A DNA stretch of 64,000 bases from Caballeronia calidae (GTDB taxonomy: Bacteria > Pseudomonadota > Gammaproteobacteria > Burkholderiales > Burkholderiaceae), in the NCBI RefSeq assembly GCF_900044055.2, contig NZ_FCOX02000044.1, forward strand, positions 1 through 64,000. Direction: 5' to 3'. The first letter of the stretch is position 1. Each line of letters begins with the position of its first letter. Below, piece by piece: positions 1 through 7,774 of the stretch. The notes beneath the pieces are model-generated. The model had not been told where the DNA came from and ran no database searches. It saw nothing but the letters and a program-made list of their open reading frames with translations. The translations under genes were made by a program, and so were the position numbers.

Positions 1-120
1 ACGCCAACGCCAACGCCAACGCCAACGCCAACCCCGACGCCGACGCCGACGCCAACTCCGACGCCGACGCCAACTCCGACGCCAACTCCGACGCCAACGC
101 CAACCCCCACCCCCACGCCC
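1..120 (+). repeat. Thr-Pro coding hexanucleotide repeat (20 TP units visible)
   Basis: Uninterrupted ACG/ACC/ACT-CCN units, mainly ACGCCA and ACGCCG, encode an alternating Thr-Pro linker. The unit is six bases, so slippage would lengthen or shorten the linker without changing frame. The repeat runs off the left edge and its full length is unknown. Confidence 0.95.
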
Positions 121-1392
121 GCCTCGTACAAGCCGAAGATCACCTACATCCCCGAACCCGCGGGTTATCCGACGACCGCGCAGTTCAACGCCGCGGAGAA
201 GCAGCTCGTCGACCAGACCAACGGTCAGATCACGCTGATGCGCGACGCCTTGCGCGTGCTTCCCGACGCCGACGTCGACGCGGTCGTGCCCGGACGCGCC
301 GCCAATCCGTCGAACGTGAAGCGCGTCGAGTCGATCGTCAACGAGCAGAAGTTCGATCAGCTCTTCCCGGTGCGCGACACGAAGTACTCGTACGTCAACT
401 TCCTGCGCGGCATCGCGAAGTTCCCCGCCTATTGCGGCGACTACACCGACGGACGCGATGCGCTCGCCATCTGCCGGAAGCTGCTCGCCACCTCGTTCGC
501 GCACTTCACGCAGGAGACCGGCGCGAACTGGCCATCGCTCACGCCCGCGCAGGTCCGCTCGGGCTATCCGACGCACAACAACGCGGTGCTGACGAAGATG
601 CCGCAGGACACGCCGATTCCGTTCTGGCAGCAGGCGCTGTGGTTCCTGCGCGAATCGGGCTATCAGGAAGGCTCGGCCGTCGGCGCGTATCAGCAGTGCA
701 TTCCCGGCTCGCACGCGACCAACTGGGTCTTCTATCCGTGCGCGCAGAACGCGTCGGGAAAGTATCTCGACTACTTCGGGCGCGGCGCGAAGCAACTGTC
801 GTGGAACTACAACTTCGGCCCGTTCTCGGCGGCGCTGTACGGCGATCCCAACGTGCTGCTCGACGATCCCGGACGCGTCGCCGACACGTGGCTGAACTTC
901 GCGTCGGCGGTCTGGTTCGCCGTGACGCCGCAGACGCCGAAGCCGCCGATGACCTGGGCCATCGACGGCACGTGGAAACCCAATGCCGTCGATCTCGGCA
1001 ACAACATGAAGCCGGGCTTCGGCGCGACGGTGTTCATCATCAACGGCGGCATCGAATGCGGCAAGGGCGGCGCCGAACAGCCGCAGGTCACCAACCGCAT
1101 CAATGCGTACAAGGAGATGGCGCGCGAGCTCGGCGTCACGATTCCGCCCGACGAACCGCTCGGCTGCGCCAACATGCGCGGCTTCAACGAAGGCTCGGCG
1201 GGCGCGGTCAAGGCCTATCTGGACAAGGACTATTCGTGGGCGAACGGCAAGCCCGTCACCGGATGCAAGGTCGTCGACTATCAGATGCCCTTCTCGCTCA
1301 TTCAGGCCGGCGACTACAAGGCGTGCACGGATTACTTCTTCCGCGGCAAGGTCGAGTACAACGGTCAGGTGGTGATCGACAACACGAAATAG
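1..1392 (+). CDS. GH19 family chitinase, 5'-truncated by window edge
   Basis: Hydrolyses beta-1,4 GlcNAc links in chitin; expected to be secreted. The frame is open from base 1, so the start, the signal peptide and any N-terminal chitin-binding domain lie outside the window. The visible part begins with about 40 residues of pure Thr-Pro repeat, then a GH19 catalytic domain: HFTQETG near visible residue 172 (candidate general acid Glu), FLRESGYQEGS with candidate second acid, and the family signature YFGRGAKQLSWNYNFGPFS. The C-terminal half (NNMKPGFGATVFIINGGIEC) also fits GH19. It converges on the lytic transglycosylase gene. The same Thr-Pro linker style recurs in the chitin-active LPMO at 3.4-4.9 kb, so both probably serve chitin use. 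The family call is secure; the exact second catalytic Glu is inferred. Confidence 0.9.
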   Translation, partial: TPTPTPTPTPTPTPTPTPTPTPTPTPTPTPTPTPTPTPTPASYKPKITYIPEPAGYPTTAQFNAAEKQLVDQTNGQITLMRDALRVLPDADVDAVVPGRAANPSNVKRVESIVNEQKFDQLFPVRDTKYSYVNFLRGIAKFPAYCGDYTDGRDALAICRKLLATSFAHFTQETGANWPSLTPAQVRSGYPTHNNAVLTKMPQDTPIPFWQQALWFLRESGYQEGSAVGAYQQCIPGSHATNWVFYPCAQNASGKYLDYFGRGAKQLSWNYNFGPFSAALYGDPNVLLDDPGRVADTWLNFASAVWFAVTPQTPKPPMTWAIDGTWKPNAVDLGNNMKPGFGATVFIINGGIECGKGGAEQPQVTNRINAYKEMARELGVTIPPDEPLGCANMRGFNEGSAGAVKAYLDKDYSWANGKPVTGCKVVDYQMPFSLIQAGDYKACTDYFFRGKVEYNGQVVIDNTK

Positions 1393-1425
1393 GTCTGCCG
1401 TGCCGCTGCTTCATCGGCCGATGCT

Positions 1426-2271
1426 TCACCGGCCGATGCGGTAACGGTCGGCCAGCATCTTCACGCGCGAGACGTAGAGGCGCGTTTCGCTGTAGGGCGG
1501 CACGCCGTTGTACCGGTCGACCGTCGCCTCGCCGCTGTTGTACGCGGCGAGCGTGCGATCGAGATCGCCGCCGAAGCGCCTCATCAGCAACGCCAGATAT
1601 TGCACGCCGCCGCGGATATTCTGCGCCGCGTCGAACGGATCGCCGACGTTGAAGCGCGAGGCGGTCGCCGGCATCAGCTGCATGAGTCCCTGCGCGCCCG
1701 CGCGCGAGACCGCGTTGGACCGGTACGCCGATTCGGCGTGGATCACGGCGCGCACCAGTGCGCTGTCGACGCCGAACGAGGCGGCCGCCGCGTCGATCTC
1801 GCGTCCGTACGCACGCGTGTCGAGCGCGAGCGCGCCGATGTTCACGTCGGTGGCGCTCGTGCACAGATTGCACGTCTCGATGAAATGCAGCTCGATCACC
1901 GATACGCCGGCTGCAACGCCGCGCGGCTCGCGCGTGAAATAGTGCCGCACGCCGTCCTCGACGTAGGTGTAGATGCGGGCCGTGGCTTCGCGCCGCCTGA
2001 GCGCGACCGCACGCGGCATCGCGGCGGGCGGCGCGGACGCGGACGCGCCCGCGCGCACCTCCGGCGCAACGGCGGACGAAGCAGCGCGCGATGTCCACTG
2101 CCAGTTCATGTTCACGCGGCTGCATGTCGCGTGATCGATTCGCTGGCTGACATAAGTGACCGAACTGTCTTCGGATTCGCATCGGAGCATCGATGCCGCC
2201 TCCGCGCGATGGCAGAGCATCACGCATGCGGATACGAGCAGCATGGCGATCGATCGGCGTTTGCTTCGCAT
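1426..2271 (-). CDS. Lytic transglycosylase, SLT family, with DUF4124-like segment
   Basis: Predicted periplasmic muramidase that cleaves peptidoglycan. With the ATG at 2271 the protein has 281 residues and begins with a signal peptide (MRSKRRSIAMLLVSACVML, hydrophobic, then AEA). A cysteine-bearing segment and a DUF4124-like stretch (IYTYVEDGVRHYFT) precede the SLT domain. The catalytic motif is HAESAYRSNA, with Glu at about residue 180, followed by GAQGLMQLMPATA and the AAYNSGE...YVSRV end of the domain. An in-frame ATG four codons upstream (MFCAM) and a much longer 339-residue reading are possible; I chose the start that gives a clean signal peptide. It ends 33 bases from the chitinase stop, tail to tail. 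It is typical of IagB/VirB1-like small transglycosylases; no secretion system is adjacent. Confidence 0.85.
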   Translation of the reverse strand: MRSKRRSIAMLLVSACVMLCHRAEAASMLRCESEDSSVTYVSQRIDHATCSRVNMNWQWTSRAASSAVAPEVRAGASASAPPAAMPRAVALRRREATARIYTYVEDGVRHYFTREPRGVAAGVSVIELHFIETCNLCTSATDVNIGALALDTRAYGREIDAAAASFGVDSALVRAVIHAESAYRSNAVSRAGAQGLMQLMPATASRFNVGDPFDAAQNIRGGVQYLALLMRRFGGDLDRTLAAYNSGEATVDRYNGVPPYSETRLYVSRVKMLADRYRIGR

Positions 2272-2511
2272 TGCACAGAACATCCGGGAGCCGGCGGCGC
2301 ACGCCAACGAGGCATGCGCGCCTGAACGAAGCATAGATCGCCTTGCGCGCGATGCCAGGAGAAATCGATATGCGCCGTGCACGCGCATCGCGCCTCGTGT
2401 CGTTTCACGCTCATCGTTGTGATCCACGCGCTTTTGTGCTTCCATGAATGCCTATTGCCTTTCCGTTCGCGCTTTCCGTCAATTACTTCACGTCATCCTC
2501 GCAAGGCCGCT

Positions 2512-3372
2512 ATGAGCACGAATCCCCGTTTCGATGTCGCATGGAAGAGCTGGCTCGACGACAACATTCGCCGCGGATGCACGCATCAATCGCTGATCGA
2601 CGCGATGATCGCCGCCGCGTTCCCTCCCAACACTGCGCGCCTGATCCTGGCGCGTCATCTCACGGGCGACGCGTCCGATCCGGACGACGAAGCTTCGCCC
2701 GACTACGTGTACGGCAAGCCGATGCTGCCGCCGGGCCGCGTCCTCAACGCCGGCGATCGGGAATCGCCCAAGCTTTTCAGCTGCGAGCAGCCGGTCGTCG
2801 CGCTCGTCGCCGACGTGCTGACTCACGACGAATGCGACCGGCTGATCGAGATCGGCCGGGCGCGCGTGCAGCGCTCGTCCGTCGTCGACCCCGACTCGGG
2901 CAACGAGATCACCATCCAGGAACGCAAGAGCGAAGGCGCGTTCGTCAACGCATCGACGGACTTGCTCGTCGATACGATCGATCGCAGGCTCGCGGAACTG
3001 TTCCGGCATCCCGTCGAGAACGGCGAGGACCTGCATATCCTGCGCTATGACATCGGCGGCGAATATCGCCCGCACTACGATTACTTTCCCGAGGAACAGG
3101 CCGGCAGCCGGCATCACATGCAGCGCGGCGGCCAGCGCATCGCGACGGTCATCTTGTATCTCAACGAAGTGCAACGAGGCGGCGACACGACGTTTCCGGA
3201 GATCGGCCTCGCCATTCATCCGCGGCGCGGCTGCGCGCTCTATTTCGAGTACGTCAACGAACTCGGACAGAGCGATCCGAAGACCCTTCATGCCGGCACG
3301 CCCGTCGAGGAAGGCGAAAAATGGATCGCCACGAAGTGGATCCGGCGCGGGCGCTTTCGCGCACAGGAGTAA
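2512..3372 (+). CDS. Prolyl 4-hydroxylase-like 2-oxoglutarate/Fe(II) dioxygenase
   Basis: 286 residues, a usual length for bacterial P4H-type dioxygenases, which hydroxylate prolyl residues using O2 and 2-oxoglutarate. The C-terminal jelly-roll holds the iron triad: HYDYF (His and Asp) and TLHAG (distal His), followed by EKWIATKWIRRG, with the Lys expected to bind 2-oxoglutarate. The N-terminal part (WKSWLDDNIRRGC, IAAAFPPNTARLIL) resembles the helical leader seen in such proteins. There is no signal peptide, so it should act in the cytosol. The start ATG follows GCAAGG. It is tail to tail with the LPMO gene (21 bases apart) and lies between two genes for secreted proteins with TP/AP linkers. 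The substrate is unknown; see the finding on linkers. Confidence 0.88.
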   Translation: MSTNPRFDVAWKSWLDDNIRRGCTHQSLIDAMIAAAFPPNTARLILARHLTGDASDPDDEASPDYVYGKPMLPPGRVLNAGDRESPKLFSCEQPVVALVADVLTHDECDRLIEIGRARVQRSSVVDPDSGNEITIQERKSEGAFVNASTDLLVDTIDRRLAELFRHPVENGEDLHILRYDIGGEYRPHYDYFPEEQAGSRHHMQRGGQRIATVILYLNEVQRGGDTTFPEIGLAIHPRRGCALYFEYVNELGQSDPKTLHAGTPVEEGEKWIATKWIRRGRFRAQE

Positions 3373-3393
3373 GCCTCGCCCGCGCCGCCGCGC

Positions 3394-4851
3394 TCACTTG
3401 CAGGGGCCGACCTTCTCCCAGGCGCCGTCCGAATTCGTAACCGGATCGACGTTCGCGCTCCACCACTTGTTGCGATAGTTCATGCCGTTATAGCTGACGC
3501 TCGTCCCGGCATTCGCGTAGGTCTTGCTCGCGCTCCACGCCGGCGCGCACGTCAGCACGGTCTGGCCCGAACACGCGCCGAGGTCCTGCCACGCCTTGCC
3601 GTCGCCCGAATTGCGCGAAGGATCGTCGCCGTTCTCCCAGCGTGCGCTGTAGTTGTGGCCATTGGCCGAGACCTGCTCCTGGGCGCGGTAAGTCGTGCCC
3701 GCCTGCCAGCTGACCGCGCATGCTCCGCCGGTGCTCGGCGTGGGTGCGGGAGTTGGAGTCGGAGTCGGAGTCGGAGTTGGCGCGGGCGTTGGCGTTGGCG
3801 TGGGTGCGGGCGTGGGTGTCGGAGTGGGAGTGGGTGTCGGCGCGGGAGCGGGTGCAGGTGTCGGGGTCGGGGTCGGTGCCGGGGCTGGTCCCGGAGCCGG
3901 CGCCGGTGCGCCCGTATAGTCCATCATGAAGTTGTAGTCCGTCGGACCATCGACGTAGATTCGATTCGCCGACACGTCCTTCTGCGGAACGATGTTCCCA
4001 TTGTTGTCGATCAGCCCGACACGCACGCGCTTCGAGTCCGTATTGACCTTTTGCGCCATCGCATACACCCAGTCGGCGGCGGCCGTGGTCTGCGGGGTCA
4101 CGACATAGCTGATCGATTCGAGATCGTGCCCGTCGGGGTCGAACACGCGCAGGGTGATCTTCATACCGGACGGCTGATCCTGCGCCGATGTCGGCAGCGG
4201 ACGCAATTCGCGCCAGGTGGTTTTCACGCCGTTGATGTTCACATCGCTGCACGCATAGAACGCTTCGGCGCTGTCGTTGCGCTGCCAGATCGTGTAGAGA
4301 ATGCGCCGGCCGGTCTTGCCCGGGGGCAGCTTGCATTGAATCTTGTATCGGCCGTTGTCGAGCGCGACGCTGTTCACTTCGCAAAACGGCTTGCTATCGA
4401 GATCGGACCATTTCAGCGGTTGATTGAAGTCATAGCCATCCGACGTCATAAATATCTGGAAATAGCGTGTCACGTGCGGCGCAGTGGCGAGCCAGACGAA
4501 GGTGTAGTTGCCGCTCAGATCCGCTGAAATGGAGGTCGCCGGCCAGTCATTGCGAGCGAGATCGAGACCGTAGTAGTTGGTCTTGCCAGCGCTGCACAAA
4601 TGACCATCCGGCACGAAAGCCTTGTGATTGCCGTCGGGAAGCTGATTCACGCCAGCCCAGTCGTACAGAAACGACGGACCAGCCACGGCTACTGCCGCCT
4701 GGCATGCGGCTGACTTGGGACTTTCCGGCCCTTCGAGATAACACGAATAAACGCGGCTGATGGGGGTTTCCATGGTGCCGTGCGCCGATACGGCACACGG
4801 CACGACCAATGGAACCAGCACCATGAGTACACTGCGACCGACTGCGATCAT
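3394..4851 (-). CDS. AA10 lytic polysaccharide monooxygenase (chitin-binding, GbpA/CBP21-like) with two C-terminal CBM5/12
   Basis: Secreted copper enzyme expected to cleave crystalline chitin oxidatively and boost chitinases. The ATG at 4851 is preferred over upstream in-frame Met codons because AGAGGA sits 6 bases before it and it yields a 23-residue signal peptide ending VSA, leaving His24 as the mature N terminus. The histidine brace is His24 (AHGTMETP) plus His126 (TAPHVTRYFQ), with axial Phe198 (AEAFYACSDV). Residues about 215-312 resemble GbpA domain 2. A Pro/Thr/Ala linker spans about 315-378, then two chitin-binding modules, each with paired Cys and Trp/Tyr (CAVSWQAGTTYRAQEQV and CAPAWSASKTYANAGTSV). 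485 residues. The partner enzyme is probably the GH19 chitinase at the window's left end. Confidence 0.93.
   Translation of the reverse strand: MIAVGRSVLMVLVPLVVPCAVSAHGTMETPISRVYSCYLEGPESPKSAACQAAVAVAGPSFLYDWAGVNQLPDGNHKAFVPDGHLCSAGKTNYYGLDLARNDWPATSISADLSGNYTFVWLATAPHVTRYFQIFMTSDGYDFNQPLKWSDLDSKPFCEVNSVALDNGRYKIQCKLPPGKTGRRILYTIWQRNDSAEAFYACSDVNINGVKTTWRELRPLPTSAQDQPSGMKITLRVFDPDGHDLESISYVVTPQTTAAADWVYAMAQKVNTDSKRVRVGLIDNNGNIVPQKDVSANRIYVDGPTDYNFMMDYTGAPAPAPGPAPAPTPTPTPAPAPAPTPTPTPTPTPAPTPTPTPAPTPTPTPTPTPAPTPSTGGACAVSWQAGTTYRAQEQVSANGHNYSARWENGDDPSRNSGDGKAWQDLGACSGQTVLTCAPAWSASKTYANAGTSVSYNGMNYRNKWWSANVDPVTNSDGAWEKVGPCK
3738..3909 (-). repeat. Low-complexity Pro/Thr/Ala linker repeat in LPMO
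   Basis: On the minus strand this stretch is a run of CCN codons alternating with ACN or GCN. It encodes the linker between the LPMO core and the tandem chitin-binding modules. Like the chitinase linker it is built of six-base units, so length changes would stay in frame. Confidence 0.9.
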
Positions 4852-5201
4852 GAAATTCCTCTTCGCTTGTTGACGCGACATCGCACACGCCCTGCCGATG
4901 CCTCGCAATTCAAAATGGTTATACGTCGCACGCCAAAAACGGATTCAAACGATCAATCCGTTTATTTATTACGGCTTCCTAATCAATCAGATGTTGTCTG
5001 CGGAAAGCCGCTTTCATTCTACGTTCCCATCCGGGTATGAGCCAGCACGAACATGCGCGTGCAGACAACCCAATGGCGCGTTTCGTTCCCCGCATCAGTC
5101 GCGTGTCATGCCGTGACAAACCAGCGCGACGTTTCCGTGAATCGACAAGCTCCCTTATCATGTCGATCATTCACGATTCCGATTCGCCCGACGCCCGAGA
5201 T
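4852..5201. promoter_or_regulatory. Divergent AT-rich intergenic region between LPMO and bestrophin genes
   Basis: This 350-base region must hold the promoters of the LPMO (minus) and the bestrophin gene (plus). It is clearly more AT-rich than its surroundings. The one strong structure is a perfect inverted repeat, AAACGGATT, 9-base spacer, AATCCGTTT, at 4937-4963, followed on the minus strand by a short T run. A smaller GCGG/CCGC hairpin lies near 5000. I see no convincing gene inside it and cannot place -35/-10 boxes with confidence. Confidence 0.5.
4937..4963. promoter_or_regulatory. Perfect 9-bp inverted repeat upstream of LPMO (operator or attenuator candidate)
   Basis: The arms AAACGGATT and AATCCGTTT are separated by CAAACGATC. 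It lies about 86 bases upstream of the LPMO start. Read on the minus strand the right arm runs into TTTTTGG, so it could fold as a weak attenuator in the LPMO leader; equally it could be a dyad operator for a chitin-responsive regulator. The sequence alone does not decide. Confidence 0.4.
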
Positions 5202-6131
5202 ATGATCATCCGCCCCCGACTGAACTGGTTCCGGCTGCTGTTCGTGTGGCGCGGTTCCGTGCTGCCGCAACTGCTGCCGCGTCTCGCGCTGATCTTCGCG
5301 CTGTCGGTGGCGGCTATCTTCATGCACGATCACATGCGCCACTATCCGATCGGGCTCGGCACGCCGCCGTTCGCGCTCGTCGGCATCGCGCTCGCGGTGT
5401 TTCTGGGGTTTCGCAACAGCGCGAGTTACGAGCGCTGGTGGGAAGGCCGCAAGTTGTGGGGATCGTTGCTCAACACGTCGCGTGCGCTGGCGCAGCAAGT
5501 GTTGTCATTGCCCGATCCGCGCGATCCGGTGCAAACGCGGCACTTTCTCGCGGCTTTGGGCGGACTGGCGCACGCGCTGCGGCATCAGTTGCGCGGCACC
5601 GATGCGCTCGCCGATCTTTCACCGCGCTTGCCAGCCGAGTTGTACGCGCGCGTGAGTGCGGCAACGTACCGGCCTGCGTCGATTCTCGTCTGGCTCGGCG
5701 AATGGGTCGCACAGCGCAAGCGCGAAGGCGCGCTCGACGGCTACGCCATGCTCGCGATGCAGCACAATCTGAACGCGCTGTCGGACGTGATCGGCGGATG
5801 CGAACGCATCGCGACCACGCCGCTGCCGTTCTCATACTCGGTGATGATCCATCGCACGATCTATCTCTTCTGCGTGATGCTGCCCTTCGGGCTCGTCGAT
5901 GGCGCGGGTCTGCTCACACCGCTGTTCGCGCTGCTCGTTGCGTATGCGTTCATGGCGCTCGAAGCGATCGCCGCGCAGATCGAGGATCCGTTCGGGCTCG
6001 AAGAGAACGATCTCGCGCTCAATGCGATGTGCGAGACCATCGAGGTCGCGCTGCACGATATGGCGGCGGACCCGGCGTTCGCGATGCCGCCGAAGCCGCT
6101 CACACCGCCGCGCGATTTCATCCTCGACTGA
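5202..6131 (+). CDS. Bestrophin-like (UPF0187/YneE family) membrane channel protein
   Basis: Inner-membrane protein of 309 residues, related to bestrophin anion channels. The opening IIRPRLNWFRLLFVWRGSVL is typical of the bacterial family. Hydrophobic helices follow (LALIFALSVAAIF; FALVGIALAVFLGF), then the family hallmark FRNSASYERWWEGRKLWG, a helical cytosolic domain, and a second membrane pair (TIYLFCVMLPFGLVDGAGLL and ALLVAYAFMALEAIA), ending EDPFGLEENDLALNAMCETIE. The start at 5202 fits the usual N terminus; an in-frame ATG at 5160 would add 14 residues. Ion selectivity cannot be read from sequence. It stands alone and is not obviously coupled to the GST gene downstream. Confidence 0.85.
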   Translation: MIIRPRLNWFRLLFVWRGSVLPQLLPRLALIFALSVAAIFMHDHMRHYPIGLGTPPFALVGIALAVFLGFRNSASYERWWEGRKLWGSLLNTSRALAQQVLSLPDPRDPVQTRHFLAALGGLAHALRHQLRGTDALADLSPRLPAELYARVSAATYRPASILVWLGEWVAQRKREGALDGYAMLAMQHNLNALSDVIGGCERIATTPLPFSYSVMIHRTIYLFCVMLPFGLVDGAGLLTPLFALLVAYAFMALEAIAAQIEDPFGLEENDLALNAMCETIEVALHDMAADPAFAMPPKPLTPPRDFILD

Positions 6132-6277
6132 CATCGGTCGATTCGCTGCCTTGAAACTGCGGCGATTCGGTCGAATCCCATCTTTCGCCCTACGACACAG
6201 ATAGTTTCGTGACAGCGGATGCGGCGCGCACACGACATCGTTCATAATCGTGTCCGATTCATCCTGGAGATTATGTT

Positions 6278-6883
6278 TTGAAACTGTTCTACAAGGCAGG
6301 CGCCTGTTCCCTCGCATCGCACATCGCCCTCGAAGAATCCGGGCTTCCTTACGAAACCGAAACCGTCGACCTCAAGACCAAGGTCACCGCGAGCGGTGCG
6401 GATTTCACCAAAATCAACGCGAAGGGCTACGTGCCCGCGCTGCTGCTCGACAACGGCGAGCTGCTTACCGAAGGCCCGGCGATCATGCAATACATCGCGG
6501 ACCAGGTTCCGGCGAAGCATCTCGCGCCGCTCAACGACGCCATGGCACGCTATCGTCTGCAAGGCTGGCTCACGTTCATCGGCACGGAACTGCACAAGAA
6601 CTTCTCGCCGTTCTTCAATCCGGCCGCAAGCAGCGACTGGAAAGCCGCCGCGATGGCCAATCTCGAGCGCCGTCTCGCCTACGTCGCGCAACAGGTCGAT
6701 GACAAGCAATTCCTGCTCGGCAACGAATTCAGCATCGGCGATGCGTATCTCTTCACCGTGCTCGGATGGGCAAAGCACATCGATCTCGATCTGGGCAAGT
6801 GGCCCGCGCTCGTCGCGTATCAGGCGCGTGTCGGCGCGCGTCCCGGCGTGCAGGCCGCGATGAAGGCCGAAGGGTTGATCTGA
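6278..6883 (+). CDS. Glutathione S-transferase, beta class
   Basis: 201-residue cytosolic GST, the usual length. The N-terminal thioredoxin fold begins LFYKAGACSLASHIALEESG, with Cys10 in the place of the beta-class catalytic cysteine, then GYVPALLLDNGELLTEGPAI (cis-Pro and the Glu-Gly glutathione-binding motif). The C-terminal helical domain carries GNEFSIGDAYLFTVLGWA. The start codon appears to be TTG at 6278, with GGAG at 6266-6269. An ATG at 6273 opens only a two-codon frame (Met-Phe-stop) whose stop overlaps the TTG. A perfect hairpin terminator follows the gene. The substrate is unknown; beta-class enzymes act in detoxification or oxidative stress. Confidence 0.92.
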   Translation: MKLFYKAGACSLASHIALEESGLPYETETVDLKTKVTASGADFTKINAKGYVPALLLDNGELLTEGPAIMQYIADQVPAKHLAPLNDAMARYRLQGWLTFIGTELHKNFSPFFNPAASSDWKAAAMANLERRLAYVAQQVDDKQFLLGNEFSIGDAYLFTVLGWAKHIDLDLGKWPALVAYQARVGARPGVQAAMKAEGLI

Positions 6884-6915
6884 ACCCACTGCCCGAACAG
6901 CGGCAGCACCCGACG

Positions 6916-6945
6916 AAACGGCCTTCATCCGAAGGCCGTTTCCTT
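6916..6945 (+). terminator. Intrinsic terminator after GST gene
   Basis: Perfect 11-bp stem AAACGGCCTTC / GAAGGCCGTTT with a 4-base loop (ATCC), followed by TTCCTTAT. It lies 32 bases after the GST stop. The U tract is imperfect but the stem is strong. Confidence 0.8.
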
Positions 6946-7098
6946 ATCCGGACGATCCCGAGTCAACATCTCGATAATCCGCCCATCACAATACAGGAAA
7001 GCGAAACGGCGCCTTTTGCTATCTCAATTAAGAACCGCCCTATTCGCTTCCGAGCGCGCGCTTTCTATCATGTGGACACATCGACGCACTGCAATCAT

Positions 7099-7110
7099 CC
7101 GGCTAGCCGG
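7099..7110. promoter_or_regulatory. 12-base palindrome upstream of the SCPU fimbrial operon
   Basis: CCGGCTAGCCGG is a perfect dyad 40 bases before the first gene of the operon. Its position suits an operator or a 5'-leader hairpin. Only the palindrome itself is observed; the function is inferred. Confidence 0.35.
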
Positions 7111-7149
7111 TCAGCGTCACCATCCATGTGAAATCAGGAGTGAAACCGC

Positions 7150-7665
7150 ATGCGCAACCTGTTCAAGAAAACCGCCGTCATCGCCCTCGTTGCAAGCGCC
7201 GCCATGCTGGGCGCCGTTGCCTCTCCGAGCGCCTTCGCAGGCAGCAAGACGGCGACGTTCGACGTGACGCTGACCGTCGAGAACGACTGCTCCATGGCCG
7301 CCAATCCGCTGAATTTCGGCAGCACCGGCATCCTCGACAAGAACCTCGACCAGAGCGGCAATCTGTCGGTCTCCTGCACCAAGGGCACGCCCTACAATGT
7401 CGCGCTCGATGCGGGCTCCGCGAGCGGCTCGACTGTTTCGCAACGCAAGATGAGCAATGCGGCCGGCGACGCGTCGGTCTCGTTCAATCTGTATCGCGAC
7501 GCGGCACGCACGCAACTCTGGGGCATGACCACCGACACCGACACGGTCTCCGGCACGGGCACCGGCGGCGAACAGACCCACACGGTCTATGGCCGGGTGC
7601 CGACGCAAGACACGCCGGCGCCGGGTGCGTATTCGTCGACCATCACCGCCACCGTCGTCTTCTGA
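7150..7665 (+). CDS. Spore coat U domain (SCPU/CsuA-like) pilin subunit
   Basis: Predicted main subunit of a Csu-type (archaic) chaperone-usher pilus on the cell surface. 171 residues with a signal peptide of about 30 residues ending SPSAFA. The mature part has the SCPU pattern: FDVTLTVENDCSMAANPLNFGSTG with the first Cys, LSVSCTKGTPYNVALDAG with the second, FNLYRDAARTQLWG, and the conserved end HTVYGRVP...PGAYSSTITATVVF, which should serve as the donor or terminal beta strand. AGGAG lies 10 bases before the ATG. It is first in a four-gene operon and is followed by a very stable hairpin at 7691-7713, which fits a subunit made in excess of the assembly proteins. Confidence 0.92.
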   Translation: MRNLFKKTAVIALVASAAMLGAVASPSAFAGSKTATFDVTLTVENDCSMAANPLNFGSTGILDKNLDQSGNLSVSCTKGTPYNVALDAGSASGSTVSQRKMSNAAGDASVSFNLYRDAARTQLWGMTTDTDTVSGTGTGGEQTHTVYGRVPTQDTPAPGAYSSTITATVVF

Positions 7666-7690
7666 TTGTGTCGTTGAGCGAATCTTTCGT

Positions 7691-7713
7691 GCATCCCGCG
7701 TCGCGCGGGATGC
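7691..7713 (+). promoter_or_regulatory. Perfect 10-bp intercistronic hairpin after SCPU pilin gene
   Basis: GCATCCCGCG, loop TCG, CGCGGGATGC. No T run follows, so it is not a classical terminator. Between a major pilin gene and its chaperone gene it would fit a 3' mRNA stabiliser or processing/attenuation site that sets subunit levels above chaperone and usher. The role is inferred from pilus operons in general. Confidence 0.65.
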
Positions 7714-7774
7714 TTGCCTCTCGGGCCATAAAGCTCTATCAATTGGATTGTCGGGAATGCGAAGGAGACCGGCA

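Noticed and set aside
1..120. Tandem repeat considered as CRISPR or satellite
   Set aside because: It encodes an uninterrupted Thr-Pro linker in frame with the chitinase; no spacer structure.
6160..6190. T-arm-like GGTCGAATCCC resembling a tRNA fragment
   Set aside because: No acceptor, D or anticodon arms can be built around it.
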